A stretch of 60,924 bases of DNA from JAWPMV01 sp038527215 (GCA_038527215.1 JBCBGC010000033.1:1-60924); one strand, 5' to 3'; positions 7,458 through 16,346 are shown, numbered from the stretch's first letter. The notes: generated by a model from the sequence alone, not told the origin. Program-made: numbers and translations.

Positions 7458-10052
7458 CTAGTCTGCACGCAAAGATTCTACGGGGTTGGCTCGGGCAACT
7501 TTCAGGGCCTGAAAACTGACACTCAATAAGGTCAGCGACAAGATCCCCAGGCAAGTCAAGCCAAAGATCCACCAGGGAATCTCAATGCGATAGGCGAATT
7601 CTTTTAACCATTCCTGGCCGATGAAATAAGCCGTCGGAAAAGCGATCAGGCAGGACCAGGCGACCATTTTTACGTAATCCCCAGCCATTAATTTACACAG
7701 GCTAAAGACAGAAGCTCCCAGCACTTTCCTGATGCCGATTTCCTTGACCCGCTGTTCTGCGGTGAAGGCGGCCAGGCCAAACAGGCCCAGGGCAGCAATG
7801 ATCAACACGGTCAGGGTGAAAAATCGAAAGCTTTCCCCGGTACTTTTCTCCTGTTTATACAAACGGTCATAATGCTCATCCACAAACATATAAGAGAGCG
7901 GATAGGGGGTATAGGTTTTCAAATTTTCTTCCAGGAAGGCCAGGGTTTCTTCCACCTTTTCCGGTTGGACTTTTACTGAAAAATAGCGGGCCCAGCGGGG
8001 TTGATAACTAATCATCAGGGGCTTGATTTCCATGTGCAGGGAGTGCATGTGGAAGTCCTTGACCACGCCAATAACCGTCTCCTCTTCATTATGGATAAAC
8101 TGTTTTCCGATCGCCTCTTCCGGCGTCCAGCCCATAGCCCGGGCAGCCGTTTCATTCAGGATATAAGCACTCGCTCCTTCATTGGCGAAATCGGGAGAAA
8201 AGTTCCGTCCGGCCAGGATTTCGATATTGTAAATGTCCAGAAAATGTTCGTCGGCAATGGTGTGATATATCGGGAAATCCTCAATCGGGTTTTCTGCCCT
8301 TTCTACATCAATGAGGGTGGAAGAATTGACTTTGGTAGGCAAATCTCGGGATCTGGCCACGGCCTGGATATGGGGGAATTTCATCCAATCCTGATAGATC
8401 GTGCTATAATTGGAATAGAGGCTAAAATCCCGCAGTTCTACGGCCAGAATATGATCTTGCTCATATCCCAATTCTCTTTCCTGCATAAAATTCACCTGGG
8501 TGTAAATGATCAGGCTGACGCACACCAGCACCATGGACACCACAAACTGCCCGATGATCAGGCCTTTCTGAATCTGCATGCGGCGGACTTTGCCTCCCTT
8601 CCCTTTAAAGACTTCGCTGGGATGAATGGCCGACATATACATGGCGGGATAGCTACCGGATAGCAGCCCTACCAATACGACCAGAAGAATCAAAAGCGGC
8701 CACCATTGAGCCAGGATGGCAGTGTCCCACTCCAGCGGCCGATCTACCAGCCTTCCAAAATAAGGACTCAGCAAACTGGTCAGCCATACGGCCAGTACCA
8801 GGGCAATCAGGGCCACCAGGGTAGACTCTCCCAGGAACTGTACCATCAACTGCCTTCGCTTGGCCCCTACGACCTTGCGAATACCCACTTCTTTGCCTCG
8901 GTTGATGGACCGGGCCACCGCCAGATTCATGTAGTTGATACAAGCCAGGATCAAAATGATGATGCCTACCCCTGAGAACAAAAAGATGTAGGTTAGGCTG
9001 CCCTTTTTTCCCAGGTCAAAGTTGGTGTTCACCTGGTAGTGCATCATAGTGAGCGGCTCTACGATGAACTTCCCGCGAAATAATTGATCCTCGTCAGGTT
9101 TATGGGACCCGACTAAATCCGAAATTTCAGGGCCTAGCGTTAAGGGATCTTGCCCACCTTTCCAGGTGAAAAATACAAAGTAGGAATTATTGTCCCAGCG
9201 TTGCCTGTTATAGTCTTTATTGGCCAGAATATTGAACAAATAGCTGTACTGGAAGCTGGAATTGGCCGGTGGATCTGCGATGATGCCCCGCACCATGAAC
9301 TCCTGATCACTGCGGAAACGAATGGTTTTGCCTACAGGATCTACCTCTCCGAAAAGCCTTTCGGCCAGAGAAACCGTCAATACAGCTGCATCCTTGTGCT
9401 GAAAAACGGTCTGAGGATCCCCCGCCAAGAGGGGCGCATCAAAGAGGGTAAAAAAGGCGCTATCCACAAAAAATCCCTCCTCATCGCTGTGTTGCTCTTC
9501 CCAACTGACCAGACCCGGACGGTCTATCAGGGTGGTGATTTCGCCTACTTCCGGGAAGCTCTCCTGCATGGCTTGTGCCAGGGGAGCAGGCATGACCGCG
9601 AAATAGTCGGTGCCCATATAGAAGTTGCCCGGTTGCTGCTGGATGATCCGGTAAATCTCTTCAGCTTTGGGATAAAACCTGTCAAAAGATTGCTCATGCT
9701 GCACATAGAGGAACAAGAGGAGAAAACAGGTGAGTCCAGCGGTTAGGCCTGCGATATTGAGGCCGGAATAGAGCTTCCTTTTCAGCAGATTTCGCCAGGA
9801 AGAAGTAAAATAGTGTCGTACCATGTGAATTTGCATAAAGCGTGGAAGAGAGATACCCATAGCAAAAGGCCGGAGATAATGCATGACCTGATACCAGTAG
9901 TTCCACCGAGCCCGGCGCAGGGAACGCTCCCGGCAGACCCGCTCAAACTTTTCGTCCAGGTCTCCCAGCACTTCCTCTTGTAGATCATCCTTGACAAACC
10001 AGCAGAGGAAACGCTGGGCCAGACGGGGCGGTGTTGGAGAAGAATTATTCAA
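7458..10052 (-). CDS. Orphan MacB/FtsX-type permease with N-terminal prefix domain (copy B)
   Basis: 864 residues with the same plan as its neighbours: prefix domain (D-L-Q-E-E-V-L-G-D-L-D-E-K-F-E, about residues 20-40), then eight membrane segments around two MacB-type periplasmic domains. The FtsX gates read R-K-V-V-G-A and R-K-V-L-G-A, and the tail A-N-P-V-E-S-L-R-A-D. The start is a TTG one nucleotide after the stop of copy C; no in-frame ATG lies near, and the prefix domain begins immediately, so the TTG is accepted and implies translational coupling. No ATPase is encoded nearby. Cargo is unknown. Confidence 0.88.
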   Translation of the reverse strand: MNNSSPTPPRLAQRFLCWFVKDDLQEEVLGDLDEKFERVCRERSLRRARWNYWYQVMHYLRPFAMGISLPRFMQIHMVRHYFTSSWRNLLKRKLYSGLNIAGLTAGLTCFLLLFLYVQHEQSFDRFYPKAEEIYRIIQQQPGNFYMGTDYFAVMPAPLAQAMQESFPEVGEITTLIDRPGLVSWEEQHSDEEGFFVDSAFFTLFDAPLLAGDPQTVFQHKDAAVLTVSLAERLFGEVDPVGKTIRFRSDQEFMVRGIIADPPANSSFQYSYLFNILANKDYNRQRWDNNSYFVFFTWKGGQDPLTLGPEISDLVGSHKPDEDQLFRGKFIVEPLTMMHYQVNTNFDLGKKGSLTYIFLFSGVGIIILILACINYMNLAVARSINRGKEVGIRKVVGAKRRQLMVQFLGESTLVALIALVLAVWLTSLLSPYFGRLVDRPLEWDTAILAQWWPLLILLVVLVGLLSGSYPAMYMSAIHPSEVFKGKGGKVRRMQIQKGLIIGQFVVSMVLVCVSLIIYTQVNFMQERELGYEQDHILAVELRDFSLYSNYSTIYQDWMKFPHIQAVARSRDLPTKVNSSTLIDVERAENPIEDFPIYHTIADEHFLDIYNIEILAGRNFSPDFANEGASAYILNETAARAMGWTPEEAIGKQFIHNEEETVIGVVKDFHMHSLHMEIKPLMISYQPRWARYFSVKVQPEKVEETLAFLEENLKTYTPYPLSYMFVDEHYDRLYKQEKSTGESFRFFTLTVLIIAALGLFGLAAFTAEQRVKEIGIRKVLGASVFSLCKLMAGDYVKMVAWSCLIAFPTAYFIGQEWLKEFAYRIEIPWWIFGLTCLGILSLTLLSVSFQALKVARANPVESLRAD

Positions 10053-10053
10053 C

Positions 10054-12660
10054 TTATTCAGATCTTAGCGCATGAATAGGATTAGCGGTCGCGGCTTTGA
10101 TGGCCTGAAAACTGACCGTCAGCAAAGTGAGGAATAAAGCGCCTCCTATCGCCCCGGCAAAAAGCCACCAATCCAGCGGTGCCCGGTAGAGGAAGTTTTC
10201 CAGCCAGTTGCTGCCCAGGAAATAAGCCAGCGGAATAGCCACCACACTGGAGATCGTCACCAGGATGATAAATTCCCGAGACAGGAGCTGCCAAAGGCTG
10301 CGGGTGGAAGCGCCCAGCACTTTGCGAATGCCGATTTCTTTGGTGCGTTGTTCCGCTATATAGGAAGCCAGTCCGAAGAGCCCCAGACAACTGATGAGGA
10401 TGGCCAGCAGGGTAAAAGCTCCCGCCAGGTTGCCAATTCGCTCTTCTTCCCCGAACTTATTCGCATAGCTTTGGTCCACAAAATTGTAATCAAAAGGATA
10501 GGCAGGGTCGTAGGAAGTTACCTTTTCTTCCAGCATGGCCAGGGCTTGCTCGGTGGACGCATGAGCCGCCAGCTTAATGGTCAGAAAGCGAATGCGTCTT
10601 TTGTCCATAAAGAAAAATCCTTGCCGCACCGGTGCATACGGAGACTGGGTGAGCAGATCATCTACTACGCCAATCACCGTCATGGTCTCATTCTCGCCCC
10701 ACTCCACTTTTTCCCCTATCGGATTCTCAAAGCCCATATAGGCCACCGCCGCTTCGTTTAGGATCAGGCCCATGGTATCGGTCTGAAAGTCCCGGGAAAA
10801 ATCCCGGCCCTCTTTAATATGCCAGCCCACGGTCTGGCCGAAGTCATGGCTGACCCGCATGGTCACGAACTCATCCTGCATAGCCGGATCCTTGCCCCGC
10901 CAGTCCAGGCCGCTATTGGTGGTCCAGCTATTGGTCACCGGGCTTTCGGACAGCGCCAGATTTTCTACCAGCCCCGTCTTCAGGACTTCGTCTCTGAAAG
11001 GATCAAAATGATCCAGAATGCCATTCCCCGATAGATAGAGGTGAACCAGCCTCGATTGCTCATAGCCAATGGGACGGTCCTTGGCAAATTGGATCTGCCG
11101 GAAGACAATTAGGGTACCGATGATCAGACAGACAGAGATGGTAAACTGTCCCACCACCAATATTTGGCGGGGTAAGGCCGCCCTTTTCCCCGGCTGAAAT
11201 TTCCCCTTCAGCACCTTGACCGGATCAAAGGAGGATAAATACAAGGCCGGATAACTTCCTGCCAACAAGCCTACGATCAGACAAAAACCCAGTCCCAGGC
11301 CCCAGAAGGCAGGCATGCGAACGAGCAGATGCAGGTTCTTTTCGGCCAGCTCATTGAACCAGGGCAGGGCCAGTTGAGCCAATAATAAGGCCACCAGAAA
11401 AGAGAGAAAGGTGATAAAGACAGACTCAAAAAAGAACTGTCGGATCAGTTGGCCCCTTTTGGAACCAATGGCTTTGCGGATGCCCACTTCGCGGGCTCTT
11501 TTTTCGGAACGGGCCGTACTCAGGTTCATAAAATTGATGCAGGCCAGCAAGAGGATAAAGACGCCGATGATACCAAACATCCACACATACTGAATTCTGC
11601 CCCCGGCTACTTTGCCTCCTTTGAAGTCGGAATACAGATGCCATTGACTCATGGAATGGAGAAAAAGCTCAGGACGGTAGCGGGCATGGTCTTCGTCGAT
11701 ATGCTTGATTTTGGCTTCCCGGATCACTTCTGATACCGCCGCCATATTTTGCCCTTCCTTCAACTCGACAAAAAGCTGGAACCAATTATTTCCCCAGGAA
11801 ATCCAGTCCGGCAAGTCTTTTTCATACACTTCCCAGGCCGCAAAAAAGTCTACCTCGGCAAAACTTGAATTATCCGGTAAATCCCGATACACTCCCGCGA
11901 CTCTCAGGTCGGTTTCATAGTTAAGCTGCAGGCTTTGGTCAAGGGCAGAAGTGTTGGGAAAAAGGGCCTGGGCTGCGGAAGCAGAAATCAGAATCGAGGA
12001 TGGATCTTCGAGGCCATCTATTTGTCCTTCTACCAGGTCCAGGCTCAATATGTCCGGCAAATCCTCTTCGGAAAACAAGCCCCGCTTCTCCAGGTGTTTT
12101 TCCCCCACACTGAGATAGTGTTGGTTGACCCAGGAAGTCATGGCTACCCCTGCAAAGTGGCTGCCGTAGGTTTCTTTCAGGACAGGTCCCAAGGGCTTGG
12201 GAACCCCATTATCCGTTTTGATTTCGCCACTAAAGGTTTGGTTCTGCATCACCTGCGCCACCCGATCCCGCTTACCATGATACTGGTCAAAAGAGACTTC
12301 ATCGAATAACCATAAACCCAGGAGCAACGCTACGGCCATCCCGACCGCCAGCCCACCTATGTTGATCACAGCAAAGGATTTCTGCTTGATCAGGTTCCGA
12401 TATGTAATGAGAAAATTATGCTTATACATGGCAAGATGGATTAAAGGTTGGGGAAGATGAATCCCTAAGGCAAAAGGCCGTAGGTAGTGAAACACCTGGT
12501 ACCAGTAGTTGAGGCGAGCCCGCAAAGGACCGCGCTCCCGTAACACCTGTAGGAATTTTTCCTCCAGATCACCGGCGACTTCTTCGGCTAGCTCCTCCCG
12601 GAGAAACCAGTGCAGAAATTGCTCCGCCCTTCGAGGCGGTAACATGGATTTCGGGTCCAT
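10054..12660 (-). CDS. Orphan MacB/FtsX-type permease with N-terminal prefix domain (copy C)
   Basis: About 868 residues. The start chosen is the ATG at 12660 (M-D-P-K-S-M-L); a TTG nine bases upstream is possible but gives nothing recognisable. Prefix domain with E-E-V-A-G-D-L-E-E-K-F (residues ~25-40), eight membrane segments, two MacB-type periplasmic domains, FtsX motifs R-K-A-I-G-S and R-K-V-L-G-A, and tail A-N-P-I-H-A-L-R-S-E. It is the first permease after PadR2 (16 nt from that stop) and is followed after 1 nt by copy B, making a PadR2-C-B unit. It lacks an ATP-binding domain. All three copies diverge strongly in the periplasmic domains while keeping the gates, which suggests different extracytoplasmic partners. 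Confidence 0.88.
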   Translation of the reverse strand: MDPKSMLPPRRAEQFLHWFLREELAEEVAGDLEEKFLQVLRERGPLRARLNYWYQVFHYLRPFALGIHLPQPLIHLAMYKHNFLITYRNLIKQKSFAVINIGGLAVGMAVALLLGLWLFDEVSFDQYHGKRDRVAQVMQNQTFSGEIKTDNGVPKPLGPVLKETYGSHFAGVAMTSWVNQHYLSVGEKHLEKRGLFSEEDLPDILSLDLVEGQIDGLEDPSSILISASAAQALFPNTSALDQSLQLNYETDLRVAGVYRDLPDNSSFAEVDFFAAWEVYEKDLPDWISWGNNWFQLFVELKEGQNMAAVSEVIREAKIKHIDEDHARYRPELFLHSMSQWHLYSDFKGGKVAGGRIQYVWMFGIIGVFILLLACINFMNLSTARSEKRAREVGIRKAIGSKRGQLIRQFFFESVFITFLSFLVALLLAQLALPWFNELAEKNLHLLVRMPAFWGLGLGFCLIVGLLAGSYPALYLSSFDPVKVLKGKFQPGKRAALPRQILVVGQFTISVCLIIGTLIVFRQIQFAKDRPIGYEQSRLVHLYLSGNGILDHFDPFRDEVLKTGLVENLALSESPVTNSWTTNSGLDWRGKDPAMQDEFVTMRVSHDFGQTVGWHIKEGRDFSRDFQTDTMGLILNEAAVAYMGFENPIGEKVEWGENETMTVIGVVDDLLTQSPYAPVRQGFFFMDKRRIRFLTIKLAAHASTEQALAMLEEKVTSYDPAYPFDYNFVDQSYANKFGEEERIGNLAGAFTLLAILISCLGLFGLASYIAEQRTKEIGIRKVLGASTRSLWQLLSREFIILVTISSVVAIPLAYFLGSNWLENFLYRAPLDWWLFAGAIGGALFLTLLTVSFQAIKAATANPIHALRSE

Positions 12661-12676
12661 AAGCAGCAAATTGAGC

Positions 12677-13015
12677 TTAGGCGAATTTCAGATCAGGCGA
12701 AAAACCAGGGTACTGTTTCCAAAGTGATTGGCGCAAGTCTTTGGAAGCGGCTAAGGCTCCGTGCCCACTCGCCGTGATGGAATAAATCCGTTTGCGCCGC
12801 CCGCCCCTTTCTGCAGAAGGAGCGCCCATTTCGGAAGTGAGAAAGCCCTTGTCCCCTAGCCTACTGAGGGTAGAATGAACCGCGCCAATGGAGACCCCCC
12901 TACCGGTTTGGGAGGTAAACTCTTCCGAAATGCGAAAGGCGTAGGCTTCTTTGCCCAGAATCCCCACCAACAAGAGGATGGTTTCTTCAAAATCGCCCAG
13001 ACGTGTTTCTTTCAT
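12677..13015 (-). CDS. PadR-family transcriptional regulator (first gene of permease unit)
   Basis: 112 residues, opening M-K-E-T-R-L-G-D-F-E-E-T-I-L-L as PadR proteins associated with prefix-domain permeases do. Recognition helix S-I-G-A-V-H-S-T-L-S-R-L-G-D-K-G, wing with G-G-R-R-K-R-I-Y-S-I-T, short C-terminal helix. It is closely similar in pattern to the PadR at 4397-4726, including the R-G-G-R-R-K wing. Expected to autoregulate the PadR2-permease C-permease B unit through the dyad at 13023-13065 just upstream. Confidence 0.92.
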   Translation of the reverse strand: MKETRLGDFEETILLLVGILGKEAYAFRISEEFTSQTGRGVSIGAVHSTLSRLGDKGFLTSEMGAPSAERGGRRKRIYSITASGHGALAASKDLRQSLWKQYPGFSPDLKFA

Positions 13016-13022
13016 TATCTTT

Positions 13023-13065
13023 CTAAATTGTAGAACTAATATACAGCCTTTGTTCTACATTTTAG
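13023..13065 (-). promoter_or_regulatory. 14-bp inverted repeat in front of the PadR2-permease unit
   Basis: CTAAATTGTAGAAC (13023-13036) and GTTCTACATTTTAG (13052-13065) are reverse complements with one mismatch, separated by 15 bp. The repeat lies 8-50 bp upstream of the PadR2 start. A weak -7-like box TATATTAG (minus strand, complement of 13036-13043) lies between the arms. Sequence differs from the 7378-7431 dyad, so the two units may answer to different regulators. Confidence 0.55.
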
Positions 13066-13159
13066 TAAGTAATCGAAAAAAGGGGTGGTTTTCGCAAGAA
13101 AAGCCGGGACCGACAGGCCTGATTTGTAAAACACCTGCCCTAGCCTCTATATTGAGTGT

Positions 13160-13975
13160 ATGGAAGTGATCAAGATTGGAGAGATAGAGATTCGGATAAA
13201 AAAAGTCGGCAAGGAAGACTATATCAGCCTGACCGATATGGCGATCAAGCGTTCCGAACGGCGGCCGGATGAACTGATCAGTGACTGGCTGCGCAACCTG
13301 GGCACCCTGCAATTCATCGAAGCCTGGGAGCGCTTCTACAACCCGAATTTTAATTCCGGGCAAATGCCCGGGTTTTACTATAACGAGACGGCCAACCGCA
13401 AAAAGGTCACCGTCAAAAAGCTGGTCGAAATGACCGGAGCTATCGGCATCCGCTCACAAGCGGGACGGGGCGGGGGCACCTACGCCCACGTAGACATCGC
13501 CTTTGAATTTGGGACCTGGCTGGACCCGGCTTTTAAGCTGGCCCTGATCGTGGACTACCGCCGCATGAAGGAAGCCGAAAACCCCCGCCTGGAATATTCC
13601 CGCTTCCTGGCCAAGGTCAACTACGGCCTGCAAACCGACGCCATTGAAGAAAACATCATCCCTCGCCTGGGCGATGGCAAATCCAAAAATATGGCTTATG
13701 CCATCGAGGCGGACATGCTCAACCAAATTCTCTTTGGCATGACGGCCCGGCAATGGCGCGAAGCCAATCCCGAACTGGCTTCCAGCGGGCTCAATATGCG
13801 GGACTGCGCCTCTCCCGAGGAGCTGCACATCCTCGCCAACATGGAGAGCCACAATGAAGACCTCATCAGCAAGGGCGCTTCCCAGGAAGCCCGGGCCCGT
13901 TCCCTGGCCGCCATGGCCGAGCGCCAACTTGCCCGCCTGACCAAAGCCAACCGCCTCCTCACCAAGGACCAATAA
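13160..13975 (+). CDS. KilA-N domain protein
   Basis: 271 residues. The first ~110 match the KilA-N fold (I-S-L-T-D-M-A near 23-29, then W-L-R-N, F-I-E-x-W-E, later the R-S-Q-A-G-R-G-G-G-T-Y-A-H segment and F-E-F-G-T-W-L-D-P-x-F-K), a DNA-binding domain best known from phages and large DNA viruses. The rest is helical and charged and ends with R/A-rich helices. No integrase, capsid or other phage gene flanks it, so it looks like a resident chromosomal gene, as is common in Bacteroidota. GC content appears higher than in the permease array, especially over 13420-13970. A palindrome follows the stop by 14 nt. Function unknown. Confidence 0.85.
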   Translation: MEVIKIGEIEIRIKKVGKEDYISLTDMAIKRSERRPDELISDWLRNLGTLQFIEAWERFYNPNFNSGQMPGFYYNETANRKKVTVKKLVEMTGAIGIRSQAGRGGGTYAHVDIAFEFGTWLDPAFKLALIVDYRRMKEAENPRLEYSRFLAKVNYGLQTDAIEENIIPRLGDGKSKNMAYAIEADMLNQILFGMTARQWREANPELASSGLNMRDCASPEELHILANMESHNEDLISKGASQEARARSLAAMAERQLARLTKANRLLTKDQ

Positions 13976-13989
13976 AACCCCTCCCGGTA

Positions 13990-14010
13990 GAGACGCCTCG
14001 CAGGCGTCTC
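13990..14010. repeat. Small perfect palindrome (possible terminator or dispersed repeat)
   Basis: GAGACGCCT-cgc-AGGCGTCTC is a 9-bp perfect stem with a 3-nt loop, 14 nt after the KilA-N stop. There is no T-run, so it is not a classical intrinsic terminator. The form (G)GTAGAGACGC...GCGTCTC resembles short dispersed palindromes seen in several Bacteroidota and cyanobacterial genomes; that resemblance is from memory and only one copy is in this window. Confidence 0.5.
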
Positions 14011-14138
14011 CCAAGCTTATTCCGCAGGAAATACCCCTCTGCATCACCCACTCCCCCCCTCCAAAAATCCACCCAATCCTTCCAAAAAATCAGCAGAAAA
14101 CCTGCCGCATTTGCAGGCAAAGCCCGGACAGTCTATTT

Positions 14139-14146
14139 TATTTTTG
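14139..14146 (+). promoter_or_regulatory. Bacteroidota -7 promoter box for the chitinase gene
   Basis: TATTTTTG matches TAnnTTTG exactly and lies 43 nt before the ATG at 14189. A TTTG at 14110-14113 is the nearest -33 candidate, with a slightly long 25-bp spacer. The box supports the start at 14189 over the upstream in-frame codon at 14111. Confidence 0.55.
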
Positions 14147-14188
14147 ATGCTGCCCCAACCGAGCAAAGCAGCCCAAACGAATAATATC

Positions 14189-15307
14189 ATGACTCGCCTA
14201 CTGCTACTTAGCCTACTTTTTTGTTTCGCCTGTGCCAGCCCTAAACAAGCCGAAACGGAAACCCCAGATACCTCACCAAGCGAACGAGACATCGACGTCA
14301 TCGCCTACTACCATGGCGAGACCAGTCGCCTGGAGAACTATCCCCTCGAAGAGTTGGACATGATCATCCATAGCTTCCTGCACCTCAAAGGCAATAAGCT
14401 CGCTCTGGATGACGACCAGGACAGTGTTTCCATTACCCACATGGTGTCCCTCAAAGAACAATATCCCGACCTGAAAGTGTTGACATCCCTCGGAGGTTGG
14501 GGAGGCTGTAAGCCTTGTTCTGAGGTATTTGCCACGGCGGAAGGCCGGCAGGAGTTCGCCGAATCCACCAAAGAACTCCTGGATAAGTTCGGCCTTGACG
14601 GACTGGATCTGGATTGGGAATATCCCGGCATTGCAGGCTATCCGGAGCATCCTTACATGCCGGAAGACAAAGAGAACTTTAGCCTGCTCATCGAAAAGCT
14701 ACGCGAAGTCCTGGGGCCGGATTACCAACTCAGCTTTGCTGCCGGAGGCTTCCAGTCCTTCTTCGAAAAATCAGCCGACTGGGCCCGCATCATGCCCTTG
14801 CTCGATCGCGTCAACCTCATGAGCTATGACCTGGTCAGTGGGTATGCTACGCGCACCGGGCACCATACGCCGCTGTATTCTACCTCAGAACAAATCCGCT
14901 CCACCGACCGGGGCGTTCGCTGGCTGGACTCAGCGGGGGTAGACCGCAAAAAAATCGTGATCGGCGCGGCTATCTACGCCCGCTTCTGGGAGGAAGTCCC
15001 CAACGAAAACCGGGGCCTCTATCAGCCCGGTAAATTCCTCAAAGCCGTTTCCTATCGGGACCATGAGGCTTTCTGGGCGGATAATCCCGGCTTTGAATTT
15101 TACTGGGACTCTACGGCCCAGGCTACCTGGGGCTATAATGCTGAGAAAGGCTGGTTTGCCACCTTTGATGACCCCCGCTCTGTAGCCGCCAAAACGCAAT
15201 ACGCCAGAGACATGAAGCTCGGCGGCATCATGTTCTGGCAATTGCCGGAAGACAAGGAGACAGGTGGCTTGCTGGGCGATATCGCCCAGGTCGCCAATGC
15301 TCAGTAA
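14189..15307 (+). CDS. Glycoside hydrolase family 18 (chitinase-like) lipoprotein
   Basis: 372 residues from the ATG at 14189, chosen because it begins a lipoprotein-type signal (L-L-L-L-S-L-L-F-C-F-A-C) and lies downstream of the -7 box. The GH18 catalytic signature D-G-L-D-L-D-W-E occupies residues 137-144, with Glu144 the expected acid. Other GH18 landmarks are the L-x-S-L-G-G-W strand before it and the M-S-Y-D segment (substrate-assisted catalysis) after it; the W-x-L-P strand near the end closes the barrel. It probably hydrolyses chitin or other GlcNAc-containing glycans at the cell surface. No carbohydrate-binding module is attached. Its 3' end overlaps the convergent cydB by 7 nt. Confidence 0.9.
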   Translation: MTRLLLLSLLFCFACASPKQAETETPDTSPSERDIDVIAYYHGETSRLENYPLEELDMIIHSFLHLKGNKLALDDDQDSVSITHMVSLKEQYPDLKVLTSLGGWGGCKPCSEVFATAEGRQEFAESTKELLDKFGLDGLDLDWEYPGIAGYPEHPYMPEDKENFSLLIEKLREVLGPDYQLSFAAGGFQSFFEKSADWARIMPLLDRVNLMSYDLVSGYATRTGHHTPLYSTSEQIRSTDRGVRWLDSAGVDRKKIVIGAAIYARFWEEVPNENRGLYQPGKFLKAVSYRDHEAFWADNPGFEFYWDSTAQATWGYNAEKGWFATFDDPRSVAAKTQYARDMKLGGIMFWQLPEDKETGGLLGDIAQVANAQ

Positions 15308-16335
15308 CTCATTTCGTCCAGTTCCACTTTACCCCGGAAGGTGCGGTAGACAAAAATGGTATAAGACAATACCAACGGAATCCCTATGGCCGCAAAGCGG
15401 AGCATGATGCCCAGCGACTTTTCAGAAGCCGCGGCATTGTAGACCGTGAGACTATGGGCCGGATCAGAAGTAGACAAAATCAACACCGGGTAGAGTTCTA
15501 CGGCGACCAGGATCAGCAAAAGACTTACCGTGAGCGAGGAGCATAAAAAGGCTCTTTTGTAATGCCCCTGCCCTACCAACCGAGGAATCAGCGCTATGCT
15601 CAGGATCGCCAAACCCGGCACCAGGAAGAGGGCGGGGTGTTGCTGGAAGTCGTCGGAAAGATGCGGGATGTAAATCAAGGTGTACACCGAAGTCAGTCCG
15701 AAAGCCAGGATAAAAAAGAAGGTAGCCGAGCGCACTAGCCGGGTCAGCTTCGCGAACAGCCGTCCCTCAGTCTTCATGGTCAGGTATAAAGCTCCGTGCA
15801 TCATAAAAAGGGCCAGGGTGGTCAGGCCCACCATCAAGGCGTAGGGATTGATAAAATTCAACCAGTCGCCCTGAAATTCCTTATCTGCGCCCAGGTCCAT
15901 GCCCAGGAGGACATTGCCCAGCAGTACGCCCAACAGCAAAGCCAGGCTGATGCTGGACACACTATAACTGATGTCCCACATGCGTCGCCACCAACGCATG
16001 GGTTCCTTGGAGCGGAATTCTATGGAGATGGCCCGAAAGATGAGGCCCGCCAGAAAGAGCATGAAGGGAACGTACATGGCGGAAAAAAGCGTGGCATACA
16101 CATGGGGAAAGCCCGCGAATAAGGCTCCGCCCCCAATCACCAGCCAGACTTCATTGCCGTCCCAGACCGGGCCAATGGCGTTGAGGGCGATGCGTCGACT
16201 TTTTTCCTTCCGAAAAAACAACTGCCTGGCGGCTGCTGCCCGTTCAATGCAGTCCAGGATGGCGTAGCCGGAGAAAACTGCCCCGATGAGTAAAAACCAC
16301 CAGGTAGGATAATCTATATTCAAAAAGGTCGTCAT
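15301..16335 (-). CDS. cydB: Cytochrome bd ubiquinol/menaquinol oxidase subunit II, variant
   Basis: 344 residues with nine or so membrane helices. The W-D-G-N-E-V-W signature is at 58-64 and the F-R-S-K-E-P-M-R-W-W segment follows as in other CydB proteins. Subunit II partners CydA in the membrane oxygen reductase that has high oxygen affinity. It starts 11 nt after cydA. One oddity: after G-Y-A-I-L-D (23-28), where CydB proteins almost always read G-F-D-L-G-V-G-A-L, this protein reads C-I-E-R-A-A-A-A-R-Q (29-38). The other two frames do not restore the motif, so a simple frameshift does not explain it. The stop overlaps the convergent chitinase gene. Confidence 0.92.
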   Translation of the reverse strand: MTTFLNIDYPTWWFLLIGAVFSGYAILDCIERAAAARQLFFRKEKSRRIALNAIGPVWDGNEVWLVIGGGALFAGFPHVYATLFSAMYVPFMLFLAGLIFRAISIEFRSKEPMRWWRRMWDISYSVSSISLALLLGVLLGNVLLGMDLGADKEFQGDWLNFINPYALMVGLTTLALFMMHGALYLTMKTEGRLFAKLTRLVRSATFFFILAFGLTSVYTLIYIPHLSDDFQQHPALFLVPGLAILSIALIPRLVGQGHYKRAFLCSSLTVSLLLILVAVELYPVLILSTSDPAHSLTVYNAAASEKSLGIMLRFAAIGIPLVLSYTIFVYRTFRGKVELDEMSY

Positions 16336-16346
16336 AGCCTGAGGAA

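Noticed and set aside
13160..13975. Prophage remnant
   Set aside because: The KilA-N gene is the only phage-type gene; no integrase, structural gene or attachment repeat is seen nearby.
16210..16260. Frameshift as the explanation for the missing GFDLG in CydB
   Set aside because: Read in the other two frames the DNA gives no GFDLG-like string, and the length is unchanged, so substitution or mis-sequencing is likelier than an indel pair.
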